Source: JBGSIC01 sp041751875
GTDB lineage: Bacteria > Bdellovibrionota > FAC87 > UBA2466 > JACKAF01
Reading direction: 5' to 3'
Assembly: GCA_041751875.1 (NCBI GenBank)
Contig: JBGSIC010000021.1
Span: 120,707 to 184,706, forward strand
DNA: 64,000 nucleotides
Shown here one piece after another: positions 33,792-42,632 of this stretch. Position 1 is the first letter of the stretch. The number at the start of each line of letters is the position of its first letter. The notes under the pieces are model-generated. The model did not search any database. It worked only from the letters and a program-made list of their open reading frames with translations, and was not told where the DNA came from. Position numbers and translations under genes: made by a program.

Positions 33792-34796
33792 GTGCGCTTG
33801 CTCTCTTTTATAGTTTTTTTATCTACTTTAAGCCCGATCGCTTTTGCCGGTGAGGTCAAAACCCGCATCTGGCCTGATAGCGGTTGTGCGCTTCTTTTGT
33901 GGACCGAGTGGACGATACCCGTCGATCCTCACGAAGCCAGTGATGATGATGCCCCATACTTTGCCCCCGCAGAGGCCACCGCCGAAGGTTACATCATTCA
34001 CACTGAAGACTATGTCGCCTCGGTATCCGACGAACTCGAGCAAAAGTTCAAAGAATTTCAAAGTGCGCAAAGTCCCAACTATGTCCACCTCGATTCGCTG
34101 AGAGTAAAACTTTCCCGCGGGGAGACGCTTACCCTCGCTGATTTTTCCATGATTGATCTGTTGTCAGAGCCGTCACGTGAGCGCTGGGAATGGTTGCAAA
34201 GGGAGCGAGGATATCGTTTAGACGGACTGGGACTAGGCGACATTTTTCGTTTAGGACAGTTAGCGGAATTTGACACGGCGTCAGTGGATCGGGAACAGCA
34301 CGCCATTCTTTTGAATCTTTTGATGGGAGTGGATCCCTGGTTGGAGTCGCTAAGCTCGCCTGATCTTGTTGACCCTCACACCGAAGTGGTGCGCCGGATC
34401 GCAGAGGCCTTTATTTCCGAACATTGTGTCGACGAGGAAGGGTTTCCTGAGTTGAATGCGATTGGGTTTATGAACCGCCACCGACATTACGTTGAGCACT
34501 TAAATCCCGATCATAGTGCTGATGTATGGCATGACGATCTTTTTGGACAGATGTGGACGTTCTTTGTACAGCGGTTTGCTGTAGTCGAGGCTCTTACCTT
34601 CTTTGAGAAAATGCGGAGCCTAGGAGTTCCTGCACATTCGGAGTTTTACGGACATCTTTGCGAATTGCCGGCACCGGAGCGGATCAAATTACTTCAACAA
34701 CACCTGAGCGAAAAATTTGGATTAAATGAAGAACTTGTTGAGGATCTCTGGGATATCGAATTGCCCTTGGAATGGCAGATACCCCCACTACCGTGA
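33792..34796 (+). CDS. Secreted protein of unknown function
   Basis: 334 residues, GTG start. Signal peptide (LLSFIVFLSTLSPIAFAGEV). The mature chain is acidic and helical, with pairs of aromatic residues (LLWTEWTIP, RERWEWLQRERGYRL, EWQIPPLP) and cysteines near residues 32, 217 and 288. No family was recognised. It lies with two other accessory secreted-protein genes between the atpZ-like and atpB genes, which suggests a replaceable envelope cargo region. Confidence 0.6.
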   Translation: MRLLSFIVFLSTLSPIAFAGEVKTRIWPDSGCALLLWTEWTIPVDPHEASDDDAPYFAPAEATAEGYIIHTEDYVASVSDELEQKFKEFQSAQSPNYVHLDSLRVKLSRGETLTLADFSMIDLLSEPSRERWEWLQRERGYRLDGLGLGDIFRLGQLAEFDTASVDREQHAILLNLLMGVDPWLESLSSPDLVDPHTEVVRRIAEAFISEHCVDEEGFPELNAIGFMNRHRHYVEHLNPDHSADVWHDDLFGQMWTFFVQRFAVVEALTFFEKMRSLGVPAHSEFYGHLCELPAPERIKLLQQHLSEKFGLNEELVEDLWDIELPLEWQIPPLP

Positions 34797-35133
34797 TCAG
34801 ACTTATAGGGTGATTGTTTCCCCTTTCCTCGTGTGGCAGAGTTGGCTGACCCTATAGTTTGGGCCTCCCTAAGCGAGCGGACCGAAAAAGTAGGGTGATT
34901 TTTCGAAAAAGTTCCCAAACCAGCAAAAAAGGTAGGGCAAGCGAGAGGGCACCTAGCGAGCCCGCCCGAAAAATGGCCACCACAAGGGCTTTACGGGCGT
35001 ACCCGATTTAGGGCCGGAATCCGGATTTTGCCGGATAAACGGCCGAACTTGTTGAAATCCGTGGCTATTAAAGGTAAAAATCCAGGTTTTGACGTGCTAA
35101 AAAGGCTAGCAAGCTAGCATCGAAGAGGAATTA
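34797..35133. other. Intergenic region before atpB
   Basis: 337 bases without a gene. It has an 8-base inverted repeat TATAGGGT (34804-34811)/ACCCTATA (34849-34856), several TAGGG and GCGAGC strings, and GCTAGC repeats near 35104-35117. A promoter candidate for atpB lies at 35052-35080. Confidence 0.5.
35052..35080 (+). promoter_or_regulatory. Possible atpB promoter
   Basis: TTGAAA (35052-35057) and TAAAAA (35075-35080) separated by 17 bases, about 50 bases before the atpB start. Confidence 0.35.
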
Positions 35134-35838
35134 GTGGCAGCAGCTTCCCACGCAACTTGGTTGGAAAAAATCCCGGGGCTTCCGAGTGATCCCCATTTCG
35201 TTCATGTGAACGGGGCCATTGTTGTCTTTGTCTTTATCACCATTGTTTCTTTACTCGCTTACCGGATCATTCGTAAGAACGCCGCGCAGTTTATTGTTCC
35301 TACAGCAGGTTTCGGCCTAGTGAACATGGTCGACATCGTCGTCGAAGGTCTCTACGGCATGATCACCGGCACTCTAGGGCATGAAGGCAAAAAGTATTTT
35401 CCGTTCATCGCCGCAGTTTTCCTATTCGTTTTATTCTGTAACTTATTGGGCCTGACCCCGCTAGGTTCAGCACCTACTTCAAATACCAACACGACGCTTG
35501 CGATTGGTCTGGCGAGCTTCGTTTACTACAACATCATGGGCATTAAAGCGCATGGTTTTGGTGGTTATCTGAAGCACTTCTTAATGGGCTTGGGACCAGC
35601 CGGAATTGTCGTCGCGTTACTTGAAATTGTATCGCACGCGATCCGCCCTGTTTCCTTGGGCATTCGCCTTTTCGTAAACATGCATGTGGATCACACGGTT
35701 GTAAGTTCTTTCCACGCGCTGTTTGCATGGTTGTTGCCGGTTCCATTGTTGCTTTTCGGAGTTGTTGTTTGTACGATACAGGCCTTTGTTTTTGCTACGT
35801 TGACGGCTGTTTACGTGCAGATGGCGACCGAGCATTAG
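35134..35838 (+). CDS. atpB: ATP synthase F0 subunit a
   Basis: Membrane a subunit with the two half channels. 234 residues, GTG start behind GAGGAATTA. Six predicted helices; the conserved helix SLGIRLFVNMHVDHTV carries the essential arginine next to the c ring (usual form SLxLRLFGN; here Val replaces Gly after Phe). It precedes atpE; together they are 25 kb from the F1 and b genes. Confidence 0.95.
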   Translation: MAAASHATWLEKIPGLPSDPHFVHVNGAIVVFVFITIVSLLAYRIIRKNAAQFIVPTAGFGLVNMVDIVVEGLYGMITGTLGHEGKKYFPFIAAVFLFVLFCNLLGLTPLGSAPTSNTNTTLAIGLASFVYYNIMGIKAHGFGGYLKHFLMGLGPAGIVVALLEIVSHAIRPVSLGIRLFVNMHVDHTVVSSFHALFAWLLPVPLLLFGVVVCTIQAFVFATLTAVYVQMATEH

Positions 35839-35868
35839 TAGGTTTTTTTTAACGAGGGGAGAAATAGT

Positions 35869-36195
35869 ATGACGAATATTTTTAATCGCATGTGGTTGGG
35901 GCTGGGAGCGCTGTTGATGGTGCCAACATCTTTGTTTGCTGCGGAAGAGGGTGCGGCGAACGCGGGTGGCTTAGGAATTTTAGGTGCTCCGGCAGTCGGT
36001 TTAGCTATCGCGCTTGCGGTAATTGCCGCCGCGACTGCTCAGGGCCGTATCGCTGCTGCCTACATGGAAGGCGCTTCGCGCAATCCTGGTGCGGACAAGG
36101 TGATGCGCACGCCGCTCATTTTGAGCCTCATTTTCGTAGAAACGTTGGTACTGTTTACGGTACTTATTGTTCTAATGCTGGTCGGGAAGCTATAA
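35869..36195 (+). CDS. atpE: ATP synthase F0 subunit c (with leader)
   Basis: Proteolipid of the rotor ring. 108 residues, longer than the usual 75-90 because of an N-terminal signal-like segment (MWLGLGALLMVPTSLFA). Two helices flank the polar loop SRNPGADKV. The ion-binding glutamate is Glu91 (LIFVETLVLF). Gln58 in ATAQGRI lies exactly 33 residues before it, as in sodium-type rings, and Thr follows Glu91. It lacks the tyrosine of the full sodium motif, so H+ versus Na+ use is open. Confidence 0.93.
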   Translation: MTNIFNRMWLGLGALLMVPTSLFAAEEGAANAGGLGILGAPAVGLAIALAVIAAATAQGRIAAAYMEGASRNPGADKVMRTPLILSLIFVETLVLFTVLIVLMLVGKL

Positions 36196-36277
36196 AACAC
36201 AGCAACATTGAATAGCGAGCCATTACTGGCGGCTGTAAAGTCTGCTCGGCTTCGTCCTCCGCGCTCGGAATCCTCGA

Positions 36278-36293
36278 CGTGGCTTTAGCCACG
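36278..36293. repeat. Small hairpin between atpE and uvrA
   Basis: CGTGGCTTTAGCCACG forms a perfect stem of six with a TTTA loop in the 129-base convergent gap. It has no T run, so a terminator is not certain. Confidence 0.4.
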
Positions 36294-36324
36294 CCTCCGG
36301 TTCCTCTCTTGTGCGTCCTTGCGA

Positions 36325-39210
36325 TCAGCCTTTTCGCTCGCCACTAATCGCCTCTCTATCAATGTTCCTGTGTTTAGACTTTTTCCGAGCAGAAAGACCA
36401 GATAATTCGTTTTCACGGGCCAGTGCCTTTTTAAGGAACTGGCCCGTGTGCGTTTTGGGCGCTTCTAAAAATCCTGCCAGCGGCCCTTGATACACCACTT
36501 CTCCACCGCCGATCCCTGCTTCGGGCCCGAGATCGATGATGTGGTCAGCTTGCTTAATGACATCCATGTGATGCTCAATAACGACCACGGTGTTTCCTTG
36601 GTCGACCAGCTGATGCAAAATATCCATCAGCTTTTCGATATCTGCGAAGTGTAACCCCGTGGTGGGCTCATCCAAGATGTAAACTGTTTTCCCTGTTGCC
36701 CGGCGAACCAATTCCTTTGAAAGTTTGACCCGTTGGGCTTCGCCGCCTGAAAGCGTGACTGCGCTTTGCCCCACATGCACATAGCCTAAGCCAACAGCGT
36801 TAAGCGTCTGAAATTTCACGCGGAGCTTGGGGATTTTCTCAAAAAACTGCGCCGCCTCTTCGATAGGCATCTCGAGCACATCGGCGATATTTTTTCCGCG
36901 AAAATGAACCTGAAGCGTTTCCCGGTTGTATCGACGTCCACGGCACACCTCACAGGGAACAAAGACGTCCGGCAAAAAGTGCATAGTGATGCGAATGTTG
37001 CCGTCGCCACGGCACGCCTCGCAACGGCCACCGGGGACATTGAACGAAAAGCGGCTTGGTTTGTATCCCCGCATTCTCGATTCGGGAAGTGACGTAAAGA
37101 GCGCTCGAATGTCCGTGAAGGTGCCCGTATAAGTCGCTGGATTGGAGCGCGGGGTTCGCCCAATGGGGCTTTGATCGACATGAATGACTTTATCGATAAG
37201 CTCAAGACCCTCAATCTTTTGCACTTTTTGCACAGGCTTTTTTTGGCGCAGGGTAAAGCCCTCTAAGGCCGGCAAAAGGGTGTCGATAATCAGCGTGCTT
37301 TTACCTGAACCAGAGACGCCGGTGACACAAATAAAATTCCCGAGTGGAAAATCCACCGTGATGTTTTTGAGATTGTTTTGGTGCGCTCCCACCAATCGGA
37401 GCACTTTCTTGGAATCGGCTGGACGAAACTTCTCTGGAGAGGCAATCTTTCTTTCGCCACTGAGGTACTTTGCGGTGAGGCTATCGGTGCTTTTCGATAT
37501 ATCCCCAGGCGGCCCTTCATAGGTAATGTATCCGCCGTGTACGCCGGCGCCCGGGCCCATATCGATGAGGTGATCGGCCCGCCGAATCGTTTCCTCGTCA
37601 TGCTCCACTACCAACACAGAATTCCCCAGATCGCGTAGCTTTTCCAACGTCAGAATAAGTTTCTCATTGTCTCGCTGGTGTAGACCAATGCTGGGCTCGT
37701 CGAGCACGTAGAGAACGCCTACGAGGTGTGAACCAATCTGAGTCGCAAGGCGAATCCGTTGTGCTTCTCCTCCAGAAAGCGTAGCGGCTGTACGCGCGAG
37801 AGTGAGATACTCCAAACCCACATTGTTCAAAAAATCTAGACGGGAAAGGACTTCCTTCATAATTGGTTTTGCGATAATGGTCCCCGATTTGTCTAGATTC
37901 AAATTCTTAAAATGTGAGTGGCACTCAACAATGCTCAGCGAGCACGCCTCATAGATATTCTTTCCCCCGACCATAACGGAAAGAGCTTGAGGTTTGAGGC
38001 GGGCGCCATGACAGGCCTCACAGGGTCTGAGGCTTAAAAACTCTTCCACTCCCGATGACTCCCCGTAACTAGTGGCTTCACTGAGTTGGCGTTGTAAGAC
38101 GGGAATGACCCCTTCAAAGCTTTGCGAAAAGCCTTCAAAGGAAACCTTCTCAGAGGAACCTGTGAGAATGAGATCTTTCGTGGCGTTGGGAAGAGAACCA
38201 AAAGCCGTATCGGGATTGAACTTGAACTTCTCAGCAAGAGGAACCACCACTTTTTTGACCCAGGAAGTACTCTTGGTTCGCCAGGGCGCGATTGCTCCCT
38301 CGAGCAAAGAAAGTCTCGGATCGGGAACAATTTTATCCACGTCAAAGACATATTCTTGACCCAACCCTGAACACCGTTCGCAGTAGCCTTGGGGACTATT
38401 AAAAGAGAAACTGCGAGGCTCCATTTCCGAGAAGCTCGTGCCGCAATCGACACAAGCAAACTGGGTCGAAAAGAATCGGCTTCCCGGGATGTCGCTGACG
38501 ATGACTTCCACAAGACCCTCGGAAAGGCCCATAGCCATTTCCACAGCTTCGTTAAGCCTGCTTAGGATCGCGGGTTTAAGAACAAGGCGATCAATATAAA
38601 TAGAAATATCATGCTTGAGATTCTTGCGTAGTTGGATGGAGCCGCCGAGTTCGACATCCTCACCGTCGATGCGGGCTCTCGCAAATCCCTGTCTGCTGAG
38701 CTCCGAGAGCTCCTTACGGTACTCGCCTTTTTTCGCTCGCACGATTGGGGCAAGCACGGCGAATTTGGTGTTCTGCGGATAGGCTAAAATTTGGTCAACA
38801 ATTTGTTGTGGCGTCTGACTTTGAATCGCTTTTCCGCAGGAAGGACAATGAGGAATTCCCACTCGCGCGTAAAGTAAGCGCAAGTAATCGTAGATTTCCG
38901 TGATCGTACCGACCGTGGAACGAGGGTTCTTGGAAATGTTCTTCTGCTCAATGGAGATAGAAGGAGATAGGCCATCGATCGCGTTTACCGCCGGTTTCTT
39001 CATTTGTTCCATGAATTGGCGGGCGTAAGCTGAGAGCGATTCTAGATACCGGCGTTGGCCTTCGGCATAAATGGTATCAAAAGCCAAAGAGGACTTTCCC
39101 GAACCGGAAAGGCCTGTCAATACCACGAACTTGTCGCGGGGTATGTCTAAGGAGATGTCTTTAAGGTTGTGCTCGCGCGCCCCTCGAATGGAAATTTTTC
39201 GAGAACTCAT
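36325..39210 (-). CDS. uvrA: UvrABC excinuclease subunit A
   Basis: Damage-recognising ATPase of nucleotide excision repair. 961 residues, usual size. Two ABC ATPase halves (Walker A GLSGSGKSSLAF near 32 and GVSGSGKSTLI near 635), two ABC signatures (TLSGGEAQRI and TLSGGEAQRV), and zinc motifs (CPSC...CGK, CERCSGLG, CEACRGDG, CEVCRG). A strong intergenic palindrome lies just upstream. Confidence 0.98.
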   Translation of the reverse strand: MSSRKISIRGAREHNLKDISLDIPRDKFVVLTGLSGSGKSSLAFDTIYAEGQRRYLESLSAYARQFMEQMKKPAVNAIDGLSPSISIEQKNISKNPRSTVGTITEIYDYLRLLYARVGIPHCPSCGKAIQSQTPQQIVDQILAYPQNTKFAVLAPIVRAKKGEYRKELSELSRQGFARARIDGEDVELGGSIQLRKNLKHDISIYIDRLVLKPAILSRLNEAVEMAMGLSEGLVEVIVSDIPGSRFFSTQFACVDCGTSFSEMEPRSFSFNSPQGYCERCSGLGQEYVFDVDKIVPDPRLSLLEGAIAPWRTKSTSWVKKVVVPLAEKFKFNPDTAFGSLPNATKDLILTGSSEKVSFEGFSQSFEGVIPVLQRQLSEATSYGESSGVEEFLSLRPCEACHGARLKPQALSVMVGGKNIYEACSLSIVECHSHFKNLNLDKSGTIIAKPIMKEVLSRLDFLNNVGLEYLTLARTAATLSGGEAQRIRLATQIGSHLVGVLYVLDEPSIGLHQRDNEKLILTLEKLRDLGNSVLVVEHDEETIRRADHLIDMGPGAGVHGGYITYEGPPGDISKSTDSLTAKYLSGERKIASPEKFRPADSKKVLRLVGAHQNNLKNITVDFPLGNFICVTGVSGSGKSTLIIDTLLPALEGFTLRQKKPVQKVQKIEGLELIDKVIHVDQSPIGRTPRSNPATYTGTFTDIRALFTSLPESRMRGYKPSRFSFNVPGGRCEACRGDGNIRITMHFLPDVFVPCEVCRGRRYNRETLQVHFRGKNIADVLEMPIEEAAQFFEKIPKLRVKFQTLNAVGLGYVHVGQSAVTLSGGEAQRVKLSKELVRRATGKTVYILDEPTTGLHFADIEKLMDILHQLVDQGNTVVVIEHHMDVIKQADHIIDLGPEAGIGGGEVVYQGPLAGFLEAPKTHTGQFLKKALARENELSGLSARKKSKHRNIDREAISGERKG

Positions 39211-39240
39211 CTCTTCATTCCCTTTTGTAGCGAGACGTAG

Positions 39241-39343
39241 CGGTTATTGAACTGTCCAGGACGCATGGAGAAAATACCCGGAAGCAGCCCTAAAGGGCTG
39301 TTGAGGATATTTTCGACAGAGGACGCCGGCAGTTCAATAACCG
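39241..39343. repeat. Long nested palindrome between uvrA and the PMM/PGM gene
   Basis: Perfect 14-bp arms CGGTTATTGAACTG (39241-39254) and CAGTTCAATAACCG (39330-39343) enclose smaller arms GAAAATA (39270-39276) and TATTTTC (39309-39315) and a central hairpin CAGCCCTAAAGGGCTG (39286-39301). It could be a mobile miniature element, a bidirectional terminator or a structured RNA; there is no T run after the outer stem. No copy of the outer arms was noticed elsewhere in the window. Confidence 0.7.
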
Positions 39344-39396
39344 GTAGTCGCAGCAGAAAAGGAATGAAGTGGTGGGTTCTAAACACCGTAATACCG

Positions 39397-40746
39397 CTAG
39401 GACAGAAACTGCGCTACTCCTTGCTCGATCGTACGGCGAATTTCCTTTAAGCGCGCCTCTGTCTGCGCCTCAAAGCGGTATACCAACACGGGTTGGGTGT
39501 TGGAGGCACGTACAAGCCCCCATCCATCTTTAAATTCTATGCGTGCTCCATCGATCGGATTGACCTCGAGGCCCATCGATTTGAAGTGGTCGCGCGCTCT
39601 ATTCACAACTTCAAACTTAATTTCATCAGGGCAGTCCACTCGGATCTCTGGGGTGGCGAATGAAGAAGGCACATCGTGCAGTAGCTGAGCGGGAGTTTTG
39701 TGCTCCCTCGCCACGATTTCCACGATGCGGGCAGCAGCATAAATCGCATCGTCGTAACCAAAATAGCGATCGTTGAAAAACATATGACCGCTCATCTCAC
39801 CGGCCAGGGGTGAGTCCAATTCCTTCATTTTCGATTTAATCAAGCTATGTCCTGTTTTCCACATTAAGGGCTCACCCCCATGCAGACGAACGTCGTTGAA
39901 GAATCGATGAGACGCTTTAACTTCCGAGATGATGGTCGCCCCAGGGAAGTGGGTCAGGACATCGCGAGCGTAGAGAATAAGTAGTTCATCGCCATAAATC
40001 ACGCGTCCTGATTTATCAACGACTCCAATGCGGTCGGCGTCGCCATCAAAAGCAATTCCCAAGTCTGCACCGGTTTCTGCCACTTTTTCCTGCAAGTCTA
40101 AGAGGTTCTCCAAAACCGTCGGGTCAGGGTGGTGATTGGGGAAGTCGCCGTTAGGTTCGGAATACATTTCGATAACGTCACAACCCAGTTTTTTTAGCAG
40201 GGCAGGGCCTACACCACCACCCATGCCATTCCCACTATCCACTACCACCTTAACCCCTAGCGGATGGCTCACGTTTTGGTAAACATAATCAAGGTAGTTT
40301 TCTATGACCGAGACCTGATTAAAAGTGCCCTTACCTTGCGAAAATTTCTGCCCCAAGACGAGCCGCTTGAGATCTTGTATTGCTTCCCCATAAACCGAAG
40401 CTTTTCCCACGCAGATTTTAAAGCCGTTGTGCTCTCCAGGGTTGTGGCTACCGGTTACCATGACTCCGCCATCACTCTTTTGGTCGTAGAGCGAAAAATA
40501 AAGAAGCGGTGTTGGCACCAAGCCGATGTCGGTGACATTCATCCCCGTCGACAGAAGGCCTTCAATAAAGAACTTGTGGAGCCGTTCTGAGCTGCGACGA
40601 CAATCTTTTCCTACGGTCATCCGCTTGGAACCCTTGGCAAGCGCGTAGGTCCCAATCGCGGCGCCTAAATCTCGGGCGAAAGAATTGGGCAAGTCCCGGT
40701 CGGCAACTCCGCGAATATCGTACTCTCGAAAAATTTTTTCGTTCAT
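39397..40746 (-). CDS. Phosphomannomutase/phosphoglucomutase
   Basis: Alpha-D-phosphohexomutase that interconverts hexose 1- and 6-phosphates for surface polysaccharide and glycogen synthesis. 449 residues. Phosphoserine loop TGSHNP (Ser100), metal loop DGDADR (234-239), sugar-binding GEMSGH and the phosphate-binding RASNTQP near the C-terminus. It starts 4 bases after the third PPIase gene, so it may share its transcript. The AlgC-like PMM/PGM class fits best. Confidence 0.93.
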   Translation of the reverse strand: MNEKIFREYDIRGVADRDLPNSFARDLGAAIGTYALAKGSKRMTVGKDCRRSSERLHKFFIEGLLSTGMNVTDIGLVPTPLLYFSLYDQKSDGGVMVTGSHNPGEHNGFKICVGKASVYGEAIQDLKRLVLGQKFSQGKGTFNQVSVIENYLDYVYQNVSHPLGVKVVVDSGNGMGGGVGPALLKKLGCDVIEMYSEPNGDFPNHHPDPTVLENLLDLQEKVAETGADLGIAFDGDADRIGVVDKSGRVIYGDELLILYARDVLTHFPGATIISEVKASHRFFNDVRLHGGEPLMWKTGHSLIKSKMKELDSPLAGEMSGHMFFNDRYFGYDDAIYAAARIVEIVAREHKTPAQLLHDVPSSFATPEIRVDCPDEIKFEVVNRARDHFKSMGLEVNPIDGARIEFKDGWGLVRASNTQPVLVYRFEAQTEARLKEIRRTIEQGVAQFLS

Positions 40747-40750
40747 AAAA

Positions 40751-41719
40751 TTAATTAACGTCTACCAAATGGATATACGCATCTTTCTTTTTTCTTTCCA
40801 GCCAGAGCAGCATGCGTTTCTCAAGTTCCTCGGAATACATGGCGTTTCTCAAAGATTCCTTTTGCTCGGGAGAAAGGGAGTCGAAACCCTCTTTGCGTGA
40901 CTCGATCACCTTAAGAATATGATATCCAGAAGAAGTTTTAATCGGACGGGTGACCTCACCCATGTTCATCTTGGGCACTACAGCGAGAAATTCTTTGGAG
41001 AGCGAACTGGTTGATAGGAAACCCAAGTCGCCTCCTGTTTCCCGACTTGAATCATCGGAGTATTCTTTTACGGCATTTTCAAAAGTAGTGTTGCCACTGG
41101 AGATCTCTTTGTAAATATTATCGGCGCGGGCCTTGGCGTTTTCTCCATTGCTGATCAGAATTTGGGCGAGGTGATACTCCTGATTCCTGCCGGGAGCGGT
41201 GTTGGTACGCTGAAAATAATGACGTAGATGCTCGTCGGATATTTTAAGGTCCGCACGTATTTCGCGGTCCACTAGATTTTTGCGCTCAATCTGGCGTTTG
41301 ATGCCGTCGCGGTACTCGCCTAGGTTGGAGCCTAGCTGAACAAGCCGTTCGTTAAGCTGGCCGCGAGTGATGCCGTTTCGTTTCATGATAGCTCGAATTT
41401 GGCCGTCGATCTCTTCGTCTGTCGCGCTTAGGTCCAATTTCTTAACGTTTTGGTTGATTAGCTTTTCTTCCACCAAAAGTTGAATAATAGATTTGCGATC
41501 TTTGAGCGTCGCGGGGTCCATTCCGCCGAAGAGTTCCTGGAAGCTTTTAGACTTCAACTTGCGTTGGAAGTCTCTTATGTCGGAATCCAGAATAATCTCG
41601 TTGTTGACGACGACTATGGTTTTATCCAAGACCTTCTTCGCGAGGGCGGCGGGGCTAACCAACAGGATCAGCAAACCAACCGAAAAAATAAACCTAGATG
41701 GAGCTGAATAATTTTTCAT
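40751..41719 (-). CDS. SurA-like periplasmic peptidyl-prolyl isomerase
   Basis: 322 residues. Sec signal peptide ending PAALAKK, then a SurA N-terminal-like helical region (LDKTIVVVNNEIILDSDIRD), and one parvulin domain (HLAQILISNGENAKARADNI, SDDSSRETGGDLGF, GYHILKVIESR). It would assist folding of outer-membrane proteins. Third of three tandem parvulin genes; overlaps the preceding one by 26 bases. Confidence 0.87.
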   Translation of the reverse strand: MKNYSAPSRFIFSVGLLILLVSPAALAKKVLDKTIVVVNNEIILDSDIRDFQRKLKSKSFQELFGGMDPATLKDRKSIIQLLVEEKLINQNVKKLDLSATDEEIDGQIRAIMKRNGITRGQLNERLVQLGSNLGEYRDGIKRQIERKNLVDREIRADLKISDEHLRHYFQRTNTAPGRNQEYHLAQILISNGENAKARADNIYKEISSGNTTFENAVKEYSDDSSRETGGDLGFLSTSSLSKEFLAVVPKMNMGEVTRPIKTSSGYHILKVIESRKEGFDSLSPEQKESLRNAMYSEELEKRMLLWLERKKKDAYIHLVDVN

Positions 41720-42632
41720 TGCGATAAATCTTACCTTCCTTCAAAAGCTTCGAGACCCATTCCTTGTAGACGCGCGCTTCTTTCATCTTCTTCAGATTCT
41801 TAGCTAAATCGCCTTTTGCCTGCTGAAAGTCGAGCTTCTTCCTAATTTGCTTTTCAACGACTTTAAGTAGATGAACCCCGTATCGACTTTTGATTGGGTC
41901 GGATACTTCATTCACCGAAAGCGAGAAGGCCTTGTTGAATGCCGGGATCTTCTCATTTTTAGAGAAGAACCCAAGGTCCCCACCTTTCGCTGCATCCGGG
42001 CTCAGCGAATACTTTCTAGCGGCAGACTGAAAGGTGATCTTGCCACTGGTAATTTCCTGACGGATTTTTTGAGCTTCTTCCACCGTGGGAACAACAATTT
42101 GATAAACGTGTACGCGCTCCGGCTGAAAATACTCTTGCTGATGCTCTTCGTGATACTTTTTCATTTCTTCGTCAGAAATAAGCGTTTCGGAGCTAAACGC
42201 CTCTTCCAGAACCTTTTCCAGCAGCAGCTGTTCTTCTATTCGTTTTTTGAGAAAATCCTCGGTTGTGTTCTGGCGGCGAACCATTTCTTCGAAGCCTCCG
42301 GGAGGGTAGCCATCTTTCCAATTGGCGAGTCGTCCTTCAACCTCTTCTTTATCGACGGCGATTTGGCGTTTTTGTGCCTCTTGTTCGATCAAAGCAAACA
42401 CAATCGCTTCATTTAGAGCCTGGAGCTTGAGTTCGTTAATAATTTTGGGGTTTTTCTTGGTGATTTCGTCTTGTTCCCCTTTGAGCTGTTCGTACTTCAG
42501 ACGGAAAGCCTGAAGCGTAACAGGGGTTCCGTTGACCCGCGCAATAACCGAATTGTCCCCTCCTTCGCTCAGGCGAGTGCAGTGGCTAAGCAGGAGACAA
42601 GTGGAGAGTAAGAGGAAAAACGATATTCTCAT
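41694..42632 (-). CDS. PrsA/SurA-like parvulin PPIase, likely membrane-anchored
   Basis: About 312 residues from the ATG at 42632, chosen because it forms an ATGA overlap with the stop of the gene before. The N-terminus is hydrophobic and ends LLSHC, a near-lipobox with an unusual His before Cys, so lipidation is possible but not sure. A charged chaperone helix region is followed by one parvulin domain (VYQIVVPTVEEAQKIRQEI, LSPDAAKGGDLGFFS, YGVHLLKVVEKQ). Middle gene of three. Confidence 0.85.
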   Translation of the reverse strand: MRISFFLLLSTCLLLSHCTRLSEGGDNSVIARVNGTPVTLQAFRLKYEQLKGEQDEITKKNPKIINELKLQALNEAIVFALIEQEAQKRQIAVDKEEVEGRLANWKDGYPPGGFEEMVRRQNTTEDFLKKRIEEQLLLEKVLEEAFSSETLISDEEMKKYHEEHQQEYFQPERVHVYQIVVPTVEEAQKIRQEITSGKITFQSAARKYSLSPDAAKGGDLGFFSKNEKIPAFNKAFSLSVNEVSDPIKSRYGVHLLKVVEKQIRKKLDFQQAKGDLAKNLKKMKEARVYKEWVSKLLKEGKIYRNEKLFSSI

